Shown here piece by piece: positions 44,455-52,889 of a stretch of DNA of 64,000 nucleotides. Under the pieces are notes generated by a model. It was not told where the DNA came from. It worked only from the letters and a program-made list of their open reading frames with translations, and made no database searches. Every line of letters starts with the position of its first letter. The stretch's first letter is position 1. The position numbers and the translations under genes were made by a program. Source of the DNA: an uncultured Candidatus Saccharibacteria bacterium (GTDB taxonomy: Bacteria > Patescibacteriota > Saccharimonadia > Saccharimonadales > Saccharimonadaceae); contig CAMJKD010000003.1 in assembly GCA_946406315.1 (NCBI GenBank), forward strand, positions 43,752 through 107,751. Direction: 5' to 3'.

Positions 44455-47400
44455 ACAAGCGATAAATAAACTATTCAGATATTCTTTAGCTGTATCTATA
44501 CTAGGATTAGTTATCGTTGCGGCCTCATACTATGCACCAAGAGCAAAAGCAATCGATATGCCGACCGGAGGTACTTGCGGCTCGCATAGTGGTTTTCATC
44601 TCATAAATGGTGGCAGTGTTGCTGATCCTAACCAATACGTTTGCAAAAGCAATGGTACGACATGGCGCTTCTATCGTTTAGCTAACATTAAAAATCAAAC
44701 AGCGGCAGTTGTTTTCGACTACGACAATGGAAGATTGATAAACCAAGCCAATGGACGTTACCTTACGATTGGCGGGTCTGAATGCGAAAATGCCGACGGC
44801 CTTTGGCTGTTCGGACAAGAAGGTATATCTATAAATGGATACTACGTAAACTACCAAAATAATCTCTGGAGTTGGCAGCAAGTAAAGGAAGGGTATGAGT
44901 CATATACGCCGCACGATGCTAATCGAATTACGGGTTATGATTTAGTTCACGAGTACGAAGCAGGAAGGGTAGGAATACCTAATGCTATGAAAAACAAAAT
45001 CATACATTCAAAAAACGAATTCGCAAATCTAGTAAGCTCTAACTGGAACAACATTGACGGCACCATTATTTCGTGGGAAGGAGCAAAACAGTTATACGAT
45101 TTAGCAGTTAGCCAAGGTCGCTATAGCGCAAGTAGCTGGACGACAAGTCACCAATGGACAGGATCAAGCGCAGCCGGTCTTGCAGGCTTCTGTGTTGATA
45201 CGTCATCCTTACAAGCAACGCACTTCGTTGGAACTACGCAAGTCTATAATAATGGAACATACGTGGAAAGCGGCGGCAGCGTCAAAGTTTCAGACAATTC
45301 TATTAATACAATTAAATTCGTACATCATCTAAGTCGCAATAACGACGGACCAGACGGCTACGCGGATGTTACATACTACATCAACGCCAAACTTGATGAC
45401 GACAAGGTCACGACTACGAGAAAGAGCCTCCCCAAGAACTCCAACTGGCGGCTAGTTCGCGAGCGAATTATTGATAGAGGCAACAAAATTACACTAAATC
45501 CAGGTCAAGAAGAAATACGTTGGCAGACAATACACTACACCTATACGAATACAACAACTACCCCCGATACTATATCGCCTTTTGTAAGCTGCAATATACC
45601 TGGCTATCAAGCGGCAGGACGCTACTGCATAAGAGTATGGCGCCCTACGGCAATGTTTTCCGGTAACGTTGCGGCAAAAATACAAGACGGTAACGACCTC
45701 GCCGTTGACGCGCCAAACAATTCCGATACTAACGCAATTACTATAAAATCATCGGACGGCTCATTTAAAGTAAAGTTCCAGCATACCGTTAAGCGCGAGG
45801 TTGACGACGCTGGAGGAACAGCATCAACACCATGGTATACAAACATAACAGTAAACTCAATAGCTGAAACTTCAAAAAACGCTAACGGCGCCTCGAATAG
45901 CTTAGCGACCAACGAAAGCCAAATAATTAAAAAATATGATGACTACGTATATAGCGGTAACCTAAAATACGGCGAAACGAAGTATATCTGCAGCACGCTC
46001 AATTACGCCAGAATCGTTAATCAAAAAGACGGCAACACCAATGACACTAAAACAAAATGCGTCAAATTATATCGAGAAAAAGCAGAGTGCGGCATAGACC
46101 AATCGTATCGCTATGGCGTTTCTGATGGGCGCAATATTGGACGCATCGGTGTTGTAAATCGCACGCTTGCCGGCAGCGATTCCTTCCAATTCACAAACTA
46201 TGCGCCATCCTCCTTTAGTCCTAGCAACAACTACACTAATACTGTCAGCATTTGGGCGCGTCCTGGCGACTCCATTCGCTTTAGATATGAGGCTTGTGCG
46301 GGCGCATCGTATGCTGTTCATAATACTAGCACCCTAAATAACGACACGTATAAGACGACATATACCGCAAACGGTAGTAGCAGTATTGGCGGCAGAACGG
46401 GCTACCTCTTTGGGGATTCCGTACCGACTACCATATCCACTTCACCTCTAAAATACAGCGACAGTCGTACTTGGAATAGCTTCACGGCAACTAGTGGATT
46501 CCTCCATCAGGATAACGCCGAATTAACCGCGCAATCACCATCTAATACCAGCAAATCCACTTACGAGCAAGACACATATAATAAAAATTCCTACAAGTGC
46601 GTTAACTTACCAAACGGTCCAAGCTATACGGATCAACATTACCAAATCGCCGGTCGCAATAATACGTCAAGCTGTAACTCGTCAAGCAAAACAACCAACG
46701 ATGGCAACGATGTAGGGTCCACCATCACGCAGAGCTTCACTTGGAACGATCTCAATATCGTAAATGGTACAGTAGCCAATACGCCCCATGACCTCACAGG
46801 CAAGGCAATGGTGCATATTCCGTATAATTACATTCTCAAACCTTACGCAAAACGCGGCACCTCAACGACGACCAATGTCGTTTACGGCGGCTCAGAATTC
46901 ACAGTCAAAACTGGCATCTATATTCAACCACGCACAAATACATCAATCTCCGATGACGCCACGCAGAATAAATATGCAACTATTACTAAACCTACAAGAG
47001 TAAAAGTTGAGCGCTACTATACAACCTTTGATGGGTCCGGCAACATAAGCAACGTCGAAACTGATCTTACTACTATATCTGACACTAGCAATGTATTATT
47101 CAATGCAACTGGCGATTACCGTGGCAACACGAGCGGTGATGGTGAAGTATATCCAAATTCCAATGGCACTACTGTATATGTTCCAGACAACCGCCCAACC
47201 GGTAGCTTAGTCTGCCTCAAACTATCCGTCTGGCCAAGCGATAGCCATAACAATATTAGCCTAACTAGTGGAGCTGGTAGTCAAAATATCGCCTTAACTA
47301 GCGCCGCAGAAGTTCCTGGCGGAACTACCGCAAACTGGGCAGTTGCTCGCGCTTGCTATACCGTAGCAAAACGTCCAACAACAAGCTTCGAGGGCTCCAA

Positions 47401-48484
47401 TGCTCTCGCCGGTAGTGTGAGCGGAGGTTTCAAGACTTCACGCTACACCAAAGCATTCTCAGCCGGATCCGCAAAATACGTCTTTGGATCATGGTCAGAA
47501 TATGCTCTAATCGGACGTAATGATGTTAGCGGCGTACACGGTACAGCTTCAGGCGCGACTTTCGGTTATAAAGTAGGCACCTCCAACGTCGCTATCAATG
47601 ATACTCGCGCAAATGACGACACCAGCAAAGCGGCAACCGTGTCAAATTCAGATAGCGTTTGTGTATTTGGCAGTCAAATGTTTGCAAATAACTACAATTG
47701 CGGTTCTACGGGTGTCTTAGGCGGTCAAATTACAAGCGCATCTGATATAGCAAAGAATTTTGCCAATAATCTGCGCAGTCACTTTACGACCAACGAGCCA
47801 AATAAGACCATCAATGTAGGAACACTTAGCGCTTGCAACTACGTCGACAATGCTGGCGACGCAAAGTGCGTGAAAAACAATAATGGCACAAAATATGCAC
47901 GCATCACCAGCGATAATGACGCAATCGCATATACGACCGACAGTGATACCGTATATAACAGAATTAACGGTAATGCCTATATAGATGGTGATTTAGTCGC
48001 TAAAGAACAAACAAACGTATATGAAGTGCAGGGCACTTTAGTCATCGGCGGAAATATACTTACGACTGATAGCGGCACGGATCCAACCTACTCTAATGCT
48101 GGCGGTATTAAACAAAACATAATCCTCGCCAATAATGTACTGATTATGCCAAACGTAACAAAAATAGATGCGGTAATCGTAGCGAATGATCTCGTAGATA
48201 CCTGCGCATACGAAAACACCTCGAAATGGAGAAATGGTACTAGAGTAAAAATAGACAACCTAAATTCAGAAATCTGTACAGAACAGCTAATCTTTGAAGC
48301 ACCAGTCATCACAAAAGCAATCAACCTCCATCGTACCTACGGCGCAACATCAGAAACAAACTCCATACGCCGAGCCGAAATCTTCAACTTCAATATGGCA
48401 AATTATCTATGGGCCTTCAAGCAATCAGGCAAATACAGCCAAGCAAATACAACCCACACAAGAGAATTGCCACCAAGATACTAA
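44432..48484 (+). CDS. Giant secreted surface protein (1350 aa)
   Basis: N-terminal hydrophobic segment (~18-32) followed by YAPRAKA|ID, a plausible signal peptidase I site. The body is Ser/Thr/Asn-rich beta sequence with scattered Cys pairs (CNIPGYQAAGRYCIRVWRPTAMFSG; LVCLKLSVWPSDSHNN) suggesting disulphide-linked repeat domains. Near the C-terminus INGNAYIDGDLVAKEQ...GTLVIGGNILT...NIILANNVLIMPNV looks like a right-handed beta-helix of bactofilin-like rungs. It ends in RELPPRY, with no LPXTG. No family recognised; cell-surface structural or adhesive role inferred from secretion, size and coupling to the upstream membrane coiled-coil gene. Confidence 0.7.
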   Translation: MKKSLQTKQAINKLFRYSLAVSILGLVIVAASYYAPRAKAIDMPTGGTCGSHSGFHLINGGSVADPNQYVCKSNGTTWRFYRLANIKNQTAAVVFDYDNGRLINQANGRYLTIGGSECENADGLWLFGQEGISINGYYVNYQNNLWSWQQVKEGYESYTPHDANRITGYDLVHEYEAGRVGIPNAMKNKIIHSKNEFANLVSSNWNNIDGTIISWEGAKQLYDLAVSQGRYSASSWTTSHQWTGSSAAGLAGFCVDTSSLQATHFVGTTQVYNNGTYVESGGSVKVSDNSINTIKFVHHLSRNNDGPDGYADVTYYINAKLDDDKVTTTRKSLPKNSNWRLVRERIIDRGNKITLNPGQEEIRWQTIHYTYTNTTTTPDTISPFVSCNIPGYQAAGRYCIRVWRPTAMFSGNVAAKIQDGNDLAVDAPNNSDTNAITIKSSDGSFKVKFQHTVKREVDDAGGTASTPWYTNITVNSIAETSKNANGASNSLATNESQIIKKYDDYVYSGNLKYGETKYICSTLNYARIVNQKDGNTNDTKTKCVKLYREKAECGIDQSYRYGVSDGRNIGRIGVVNRTLAGSDSFQFTNYAPSSFSPSNNYTNTVSIWARPGDSIRFRYEACAGASYAVHNTSTLNNDTYKTTYTANGSSSIGGRTGYLFGDSVPTTISTSPLKYSDSRTWNSFTATSGFLHQDNAELTAQSPSNTSKSTYEQDTYNKNSYKCVNLPNGPSYTDQHYQIAGRNNTSSCNSSSKTTNDGNDVGSTITQSFTWNDLNIVNGTVANTPHDLTGKAMVHIPYNYILKPYAKRGTSTTTNVVYGGSEFTVKTGIYIQPRTNTSISDDATQNKYATITKPTRVKVERYYTTFDGSGNISNVETDLTTISDTSNVLFNATGDYRGNTSGDGEVYPNSNGTTVYVPDNRPTGSLVCLKLSVWPSDSHNNISLTSGAGSQNIALTSAAEVPGGTTANWAVARACYTVAKRPTTSFEGSNALAGSVSGGFKTSRYTKAFSAGSAKYVFGSWSEYALIGRNDVSGVHGTASGATFGYKVGTSNVAINDTRANDDTSKAATVSNSDSVCVFGSQMFANNYNCGSTGVLGGQITSASDIAKNFANNLRSHFTTNEPNKTINVGTLSACNYVDNAGDAKCVKNNNGTKYARITSDNDAIAYTTDSDTVYNRINGNAYIDGDLVAKEQTNVYEVQGTLVIGGNILTTDSGTDPTYSNAGGIKQNIILANNVLIMPNVTKIDAVIVANDLVDTCAYENTSKWRNGTRVKIDNLNSEICTEQLIFEAPVITKAINLHRTYGATSETNSIRRAEIFNFNMANYLWAFKQSGKYSQANTTHTRELPPRY

Positions 48485-48520
48485 AATATAGCACTAGCCA
48501 TCAGGAGGTCGGCGGAACTT

Positions 48521-48549
48521 TTGACATCAGTAGGAATTCATGTTAAAAT
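48521..48549 (+). promoter_or_regulatory. Promoter of the 48680-49887 gene set
   Basis: TTGACA-N17-TAAAAT. Confidence 0.65.
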
Positions 48550-48679
48550 AATAAACAGTATTTAGTTGTATGTATCGAAACCTCATGTATTTTGACGGTT
48601 TAACACATCAACACAAATATGTAAATTAAAAGGAGCATAAACTATTAGTCAAAACAGTCCAAACAGGAGGTGAGTAATC

Positions 48680-49156
48680 ATGGACGAAAGACTATTGCTA
48701 CTGAAGCCTATACGCTACTTTTGCCCCATGTGCGGCGAATGGCACGATTGGGAATCGTCGCAAAACTTACTCCACCACGCTAAACTGGAGTGCGAAAGAT
48801 ACAAAGACATCTTACATATCCATTATTTAAATGACAGTCTCTACGTGATGACCGAAACTGTCTGTGGATATTCGAACATAGAAGCGGTAGGGTTATTGTT
48901 CATGGGCAGTATTAAAATAGAGGATATTTACAAAAGCCCCAACGAACAAAAAATATCATTTATACTCCCAATTAACGAAGAGGAAAACCAAAAACCAAAA
49001 GAATGTAGCGATTGTAGCGATACGAATAAATGTTTCATATATAGAGTAGCCAAAGATAGCAATAAACTCCTTTACGTTATGCTTGGATTTGAGTTTAAGC
49101 GATCAGACTACGAAGAAATTATAGGATGGAAACTTTTTACAGACACAAAAAGATAG
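48680..49156 (+). CDS. Hypothetical protein with N-terminal zinc knuckle
   Basis: 158 residues, near-perfect SD AGGAGGTGAGTAATC. IRYFCPMCGEWHDWES suggests a CxxC zinc site, completed perhaps by HHAKLEC; a second Cys group CSDCSDTNKC follows at ~114-122. No known family seen. First of three closely spaced small genes. Confidence 0.6.
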   Translation: MDERLLLLKPIRYFCPMCGEWHDWESSQNLLHHAKLECERYKDILHIHYLNDSLYVMTETVCGYSNIEAVGLLFMGSIKIEDIYKSPNEQKISFILPINEEENQKPKECSDCSDTNKCFIYRVAKDSNKLLYVMLGFEFKRSDYEEIIGWKLFTDTKR

Positions 49157-49175
49157 AGACGAGGAGGAAACCGCG

Positions 49176-49604
49176 ATGACGAACAATAGCCTTTTCAACA
49201 TGAGTCCCGAAATTAGTCCAAATTATGACAAAAATTTCGCAAGGACATTTGCAGGCGCCGCAATAAGAGTAGATGGTCGCTGGCGTTTTTATAGCAACAA
49301 GGAGCAGGCAATCACCTATACCGGCGACATACAGCCCGGCAACATACCTTCTTACATTGTACCCGCCACTAAGCTTAATAAGGGCGATTTTATCAAAGAC
49401 GCAAACAAGTACTATGTCGTAACTAAAGTTAACGCAGGAAGCGTTCGAGCTTTATGCTTAAGTACAGATGAAGTCAAGACGATTGTGCCCGTCAAGAATA
49501 TCCAAGGCTTCTCTCATTACTCGCGTATTATCACATTTAGCGATCTATTAAATATAGACGGCGAAAAACTGGTGATTTTGACGGCACTATTCGAGAAAAA
49601 ATAA
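49176..49604 (+). CDS. Hypothetical small beta-barrel-like protein
   Basis: 142 residues, SD GAGGAGG. Pattern FAGAAIRVDGRWRFYSNKEQAITYTGDI..., then ATKLNKGDFIKDANKYYVVTKVNAGSVRALCLSTDEVKTIVPVKN: two small SH3/Tudor-like barrels are plausible. The order resembles small Firmicutes proteins in which such barrels precede a Met-rich tail; the next ORF could be that tail. Function unknown. Confidence 0.6.
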   Translation: MTNNSLFNMSPEISPNYDKNFARTFAGAAIRVDGRWRFYSNKEQAITYTGDIQPGNIPSYIVPATKLNKGDFIKDANKYYVVTKVNAGSVRALCLSTDEVKTIVPVKNIQGFSHYSRIITFSDLLNIDGEKLVILTALFEKK

Positions 49605-49665
49605 CAGTAGTAATGGCAACAACGATCAATTACATCGGCTGCTTCTGTTTATATACCTCAAGGAC

Positions 49666-49887
49666 ATGTTTGGCACGGATGATACCATAATAAATCAGAT
49701 GCTCATGCAGCCTACGACAGCCGCCGCAATAAACGATGAGCAAAATAGCGATGATAGCGACCAGAAAAACCAGCTGTTCCCAACGACCGGTATCAGTAAC
49801 GACGACATAAAGATAACACTTATATTGTCTATGCTAGACAAAAACGCACCGACATCGACAAATGGCAAAAACTGCAGCGACAAATAA
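49666..49887 (+). CDS. Short acidic ORF, possibly the detached tail of the 49176 gene
   Basis: 73 residues, FGTDDTIINQMLMQPTTAAAINDEQNSDDSDQKNQLF..., low complexity. Only a weak SD (CAAGGAC). It is in another frame than 49176, 61 nt away, and ends just before a terminator. Either a separate small protein or a frameshifted C-terminus. Confidence 0.4.
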   Translation: MFGTDDTIINQMLMQPTTAAAINDEQNSDDSDQKNQLFPTTGISNDDIKITLILSMLDKNAPTSTNGKNCSDK

Positions 49888-49907
49888 TAGTTTAATCTCC
49901 AACCACG

Positions 49908-49938
49908 AAAAACCATCGGTATAGCCGGTGGTTTTTTA
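49908..49938 (+). terminator. Terminator after the 48680 gene set
   Basis: AAACCATCGG-TATA-GCCGGTGGTTTTTT. Confidence 0.85.
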
Positions 49939-49996
49939 TTGTAGCGTAAAACCACTGGCTAGGCCAGTGGTTCCGTATAGGTTTACCGATGAACGC

Positions 49997-50069
49997 ATAA
50001 AAACTCCTTTTTGTTATGCTAGTTTTGTAGCCCGTCAGCTATTCACATAAACAAAAAAGGAGTTTTTAT
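49997..50069 (+). promoter_or_regulatory. RBS-sequestering leader hairpin of tnpA
   Basis: ATAAAAACTCCTTTTTGTTATG (49997-50018) is nearly complementary to CATAAACAAAAAAGGAGTTTTTAT (50046-50069), which holds the SD AAGGAG and the start. Such hairpins keep IS200 transposase translation low. Confidence 0.75.
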
Positions 50070-50526
50070 GCCTATCAATGACATCAATAGTTTAAGTCAC
50101 ACGAAATGGAATTGCAAATATCATATAGTATTCGCTCCAAAATACAGAAGAAGAGTATTCTTCCATAAGAAAAAAGTAGTAATAGGCAAAATATTAAGAC
50201 AGCTTTGCGAATGGAAAGGTGTAACTATTCTTGAGGCTGAGACTTGTCCTGACCATGTACATATGTTGGTAGAGATACCGCCAAAGTTGTCTGTGTCTAG
50301 TTTCATGGGCTACCTGAAAGGTAAAAGTAGTACAATGCTGTACGAGCAATTCGGCGAATTAAAATACAAATATCGCAATAGGGAGTTTTGGTGCAGAGGA
50401 TATTATGTAGATACTGTAGGAAAGAATACGAGCCGAATTGCTGAATATATTCAGAATCAATTGAAAGAAGATATGCTCGGCGAACAGTTAGTTCTCGGTA
50501 ACGATTTAGTTTTCAAGAAAAAATAA
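50068..50526 (+). CDS. tnpA: IS200/IS605 Y1 transposase TnpA
   Basis: 152 residues, full length. KYHIVFAPKYRRRVF strand, HUH motif DHVHMLVEIPP, and catalytic Tyr in RGYYVDTVGKNTSRIAEYIQNQ. No frameshift, so the element may be active. Catalyses single-strand peel-and-paste transposition. Confidence 0.95.
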   Translation: MPINDINSLSHTKWNCKYHIVFAPKYRRRVFFHKKKVVIGKILRQLCEWKGVTILEAETCPDHVHMLVEIPPKLSVSSFMGYLKGKSSTMLYEQFGELKYKYRNREFWCRGYYVDTVGKNTSRIAEYIQNQLKEDMLGEQLVLGNDLVFKKK

Positions 50527-50802
50527 CATAACAGCTAGCAATTGACGGGCTAACTTACGCGTTCTACGCGTTGCTAAGAATAGAGGGCTATGCCCGCACA
50601 AGAAAAACCACCGGCTAGGCCGGTGGATGTTTATTATGTAGAATTGGCATAAAATGTGCATACTAGAACTTCGAAGGTGATTAACAGAAATTCACCACTA
50701 AAAAATCAGCCAAAATGCCGAATTATATAAAATCTGGTGGGTCTCGATTAACCAGGTTTTAATAGTATATCAAAAATGGTATAATTTATTGGAAGGAGCT
50801 AT

Positions 50803-51708
50803 GTGAAACTATATATTTATTGCCGGCAAAATGATTTAACCGCTGAACAAAAAGATCTTTTAAAAGAAAAATTTGAGGATGTCGTTATTCTAGAAAAACC
50901 AGAGTATGAACTTCTTTTTAATGACGAGAGCGAGAAAGTAATCGCTATAGATCCAGATATCGTTGGCTGGGAATTTAAAAACGAAATCATAGATAAAACA
51001 CCGAACATAAGAGCCATTTGCTTAGAAACGACTGGCTACGAATGGATGGACTGTGCTTATTGTTCTGAAAAAGACATTGCTGTCACTAACGTGCCGCACT
51101 ATGCAACAAATTCTGTTGCAGAAAAATGTGTAATGATGGCTTTAGCCCTTGCGAAGAAGCTCCCTCTTTTTGAAAAAGAAGGCAAGATGAACTGGGATAA
51201 AGAGTTTATTGGCGAAGACATGTGCGGCAAGCCAACAGACATAATTGGTTTCGGGGCAATTGGTCATGCCCTTGCAAAAAAGTTGGATGGTATTATTGGC
51301 CGTGATGAAATCTGCTATTATTCACATAATCAGAATGATCCAGAATATCATTATTTAGATTTCGATAAAATGCTCGATAAAAGCGAGTATATGTTTATTA
51401 CAATTTCAAAAAATCCAGAGAGTCTCGCTCTGTTTAATGATTTGTCAAAGTTTAGCCCTCAAACGAAAGTAATCATTGTAGCGAATGGTTTTGAAGATAT
51501 AGCGTTAAGAATGGCGCAAATGGTAGAAGATGGTAAACTCGGCGGTGTTGCCTTCGAAAGCGATGATTTGAGCAAGGAATATAAAGGTAATGTTTTCGTT
51601 ACCCCGCATAATGCCTACTATACTCAAGAATCTCTTGAAAAAATGTTCGAAATTTGGGTACAGTCGATGCTCTCCGTGGTAGACGACCCAATTAACAAAG
51701 TCAATTAG
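50803..51708 (+). CDS. D-2-hydroxyacid dehydrogenase family protein
   Basis: 301 residues, GTG start, SD GGAAGGAG; TATAAT at about 50779 upstream. NAD-binding DIIGFGAIGHALAKKL (GxGxxG), NSVAEKCVMMALALAKKLP, and VTPHNAYYTQES, whose His is the catalytic acid in this family. The N-terminal catalytic domain is present. Substrate undefined (lactate/glycerate-type). The Ala/Arg of the usual NARG is less clear, so activity is likely but unproven. Confidence 0.8.
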   Translation: MKLYIYCRQNDLTAEQKDLLKEKFEDVVILEKPEYELLFNDESEKVIAIDPDIVGWEFKNEIIDKTPNIRAICLETTGYEWMDCAYCSEKDIAVTNVPHYATNSVAEKCVMMALALAKKLPLFEKEGKMNWDKEFIGEDMCGKPTDIIGFGAIGHALAKKLDGIIGRDEICYYSHNQNDPEYHYLDFDKMLDKSEYMFITISKNPESLALFNDLSKFSPQTKVIIVANGFEDIALRMAQMVEDGKLGGVAFESDDLSKEYKGNVFVTPHNAYYTQESLEKMFEIWVQSMLSVVDDPINKVN

Positions 51709-51803
51709 TCTTCAGCCATATTGTTGGGGATTTAACAACCAAAATTATAGAGGTAAATTATGATTTTGGGCTTGTTTCTGCCACAAAAATGGCATAAAAA
51801 TAG

Positions 51804-51998
51804 CCCTCTATTTTCGCAAGGGATTTAACAGGCATCTATAGATTACGTAATAGAAAAAAATTTACAAATCGTTTGGTGGACAATACGACTAAGAGTTCTA
51901 CATTTAATAAAGAGTCAGAAGCAATAAAAAACGAATTGCTAAGGTGGTTTTCTATTTTAGAATCCGAGTATAATATGTGGAAAGCGAAAAATACTTAA
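51804..51998 (+). pseudogene. Remnant of an unidentified gene (C-terminal fragment)
   Basis: Open frame of 64 codons plus stop after an in-frame TAG, without ATG or SD. The peptide (RDLTGIYRLRNRKKF..., NKESEAIKNELLRWF, ESEYNMWKAKNT) looks like genuine protein C-terminus. GTG 51876 could start only a 40-residue product. Not in the ORF track. Family not identified. Confidence 0.4.
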
Positions 51999-52033
51999 AT
52001 ACTTATTTATACTAGTATCTCGTTTGCTACTTT

Positions 52034-52414
52034 TTACTTATATTCTTCAATTTTTTGCATTTTTACCAAAATCGCACCTTTTGGTTTTGTGGCTCCAAAA
52101 GGGGTTATCTGTCCATCGGAAAAGAAAGTTTTTAAGCAAAAATCATAATATTCGCCATCAGAGTAATACTTCGCCATACCGAACATCCTTAATCCAGTCC
52201 ATTTTTCGTCAAAAACGGTTATCACTACATTTGGATTATTTTCTATGTTTTCTTGCGTGTTTACCATTTCATTTACGGAAATGATAATTTCTTTCTCTCC
52301 TAAAACTTTTACATCAGATGCGACTGCCAAATTAGGATTATTAAATTTGTCTACCGTAGCAATATGTATCGGTTTATCATCAATTAGTTTTTTATAATCT
52401 AATAGGTTTATCAT
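52034..52414 (-). CDS. Pyridoxamine 5'-phosphate oxidase-like flavin/split-barrel protein
   Basis: 126 residues. KPIHIATVDKFNNPNLAVASDVKVLGEKEIIISVNEMVNTQENIENNPNVVITVFD is the FMN-binding split-barrel pattern; the conserved lattice of strands continues with GLRMFGMAKYYSDGEYYDF. Likely binds FMN; substrate unknown. On the minus strand TATAAT (52424-52429) is only 9 nt from the ATG and no SD exists, so translation may be leaderless. Confidence 0.75.
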   Translation of the reverse strand: MINLLDYKKLIDDKPIHIATVDKFNNPNLAVASDVKVLGEKEIIISVNEMVNTQENIENNPNVVITVFDEKWTGLRMFGMAKYYSDGEYYDFCLKTFFSDGQITPFGATKPKGAILVKMQKIEEYK

Positions 52415-52553
52415 GATGAGACAATTATATAATTTTTTTCATATATTACCAATAAAAAATGTGAACTTCTGATATCCCTAAGTAAAATTACCTCTGTTAG
52501 CTTCAAAAGAGTTTAAATACTGGGAATCTACTGGATTTATAGGAACCAGAGTA

Positions 52554-52578
52554 ACAAAAAAGAGTCTTCCGACTCTAA
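52554..52578 (-). terminator. Terminator of tRNA-Ala
   Basis: AGAGTC-TTCC-GACTCT; the minus strand ends in TTTTTT. Confidence 0.75.
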
Positions 52579-52589
52579 TTTACCTAGTA

Positions 52590-52665
52590 TGGTGGAGTGT
52601 GCGAGACTCGAACTCGCCACCTCAGCTATGCCATAGCTGCGCTCTACCGGATGAGCTAACACCCC
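52590..52665 (-). tRNA. tRNA-Ala(GGC)
   Basis: Cloverleaf on the minus strand: acceptor GGGGTGT/ACACTCC, anticodon stem CAGCT/AGCTG with loop ATGGCAT (anticodon GGC), T-arm GCGAG-TTCGAGT-CTCGC, discriminator A and encoded CCA. Confidence 0.95.
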
Positions 52666-52744
52666 AAATGTATAAAAACATTATAGCACTAAAAGCGAAA
52701 AAGACCAAAAAATACAGAGCTCGCCACAAAGACTCTTGCCTTTA

Positions 52745-52774
52745 TTGGATTGCCACTCCGACTCATGGTATAAT
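52745..52774 (+). promoter_or_regulatory. Promoter of the trpS-leader microORF
   Basis: TTGGAT-N18-TATAAT with TGG before the -10; the ATG begins 6 nt after the -10. Confidence 0.5.
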
Positions 52775-52780
52775 TAAAAT

Positions 52781-52828
52781 ATGTTTTATCTTTCAGCATT
52801 AATTCCATACTGGCCTTGCGCCTGCTAA
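52781..52828 (+). CDS. Possible leaderless leader peptide upstream of trpS (15 aa, contains Trp)
   Basis: ATG at the expected transcription start encodes MFYLSALIPYWPCAC and a TAA. It precedes the trpS promoter by 12 nt. A Trp codon and Cys-rich end in a micropeptide next to tryptophanyl-tRNA synthetase hint at a regulatory leader, but only one Trp is present. Confidence 0.35.
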   Translation: MFYLSALIPYWPCAC

Positions 52829-52840
52829 AAGTGCTTATAC

Positions 52841-52869
52841 TTGATTTTTAATGCAAAACATGATATAAT
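52841..52869 (+). promoter_or_regulatory. Promoter of trpS
   Basis: TTGATT-N17-TATAAT with TGA before the -10. Confidence 0.75.
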
Positions 52870-52889
52870 AGAAGGATATTATCTTACTT

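Larger units (their letters stand above)
49950..50626 (+). mobile_element. IS200/IS605-family element (tnpA only)
   Basis: Subterminal hairpins on both sides of tnpA: left AACCACTGG-CTAGG-CCAGTGGTT (49950-49972) and right CCACCGG-CTAGG-CCGGTGG (50608-50626), sharing the CTAGG loop as expected for TnpA recognition. An internal inverted pair TAGCCCGTCA (50027-50036) and TGACGGGCTA lies beside the ORF. No TnpB. Exact cleavage sites cannot be set from one copy. Confidence 0.8.

Noticed and set aside
50068-50526. TnpB/IscB-type nuclease or omega RNA with the IS200 element
   Set aside because: The element holds only tnpA; flanking ORFs show no RuvC motifs.
52599-52802. 67-aa + strand ORF over the tRNA-Ala gene
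   Set aside because: Its first half is the antisense of tRNA-Ala, giving the familiar spurious RDSNSPP peptide.
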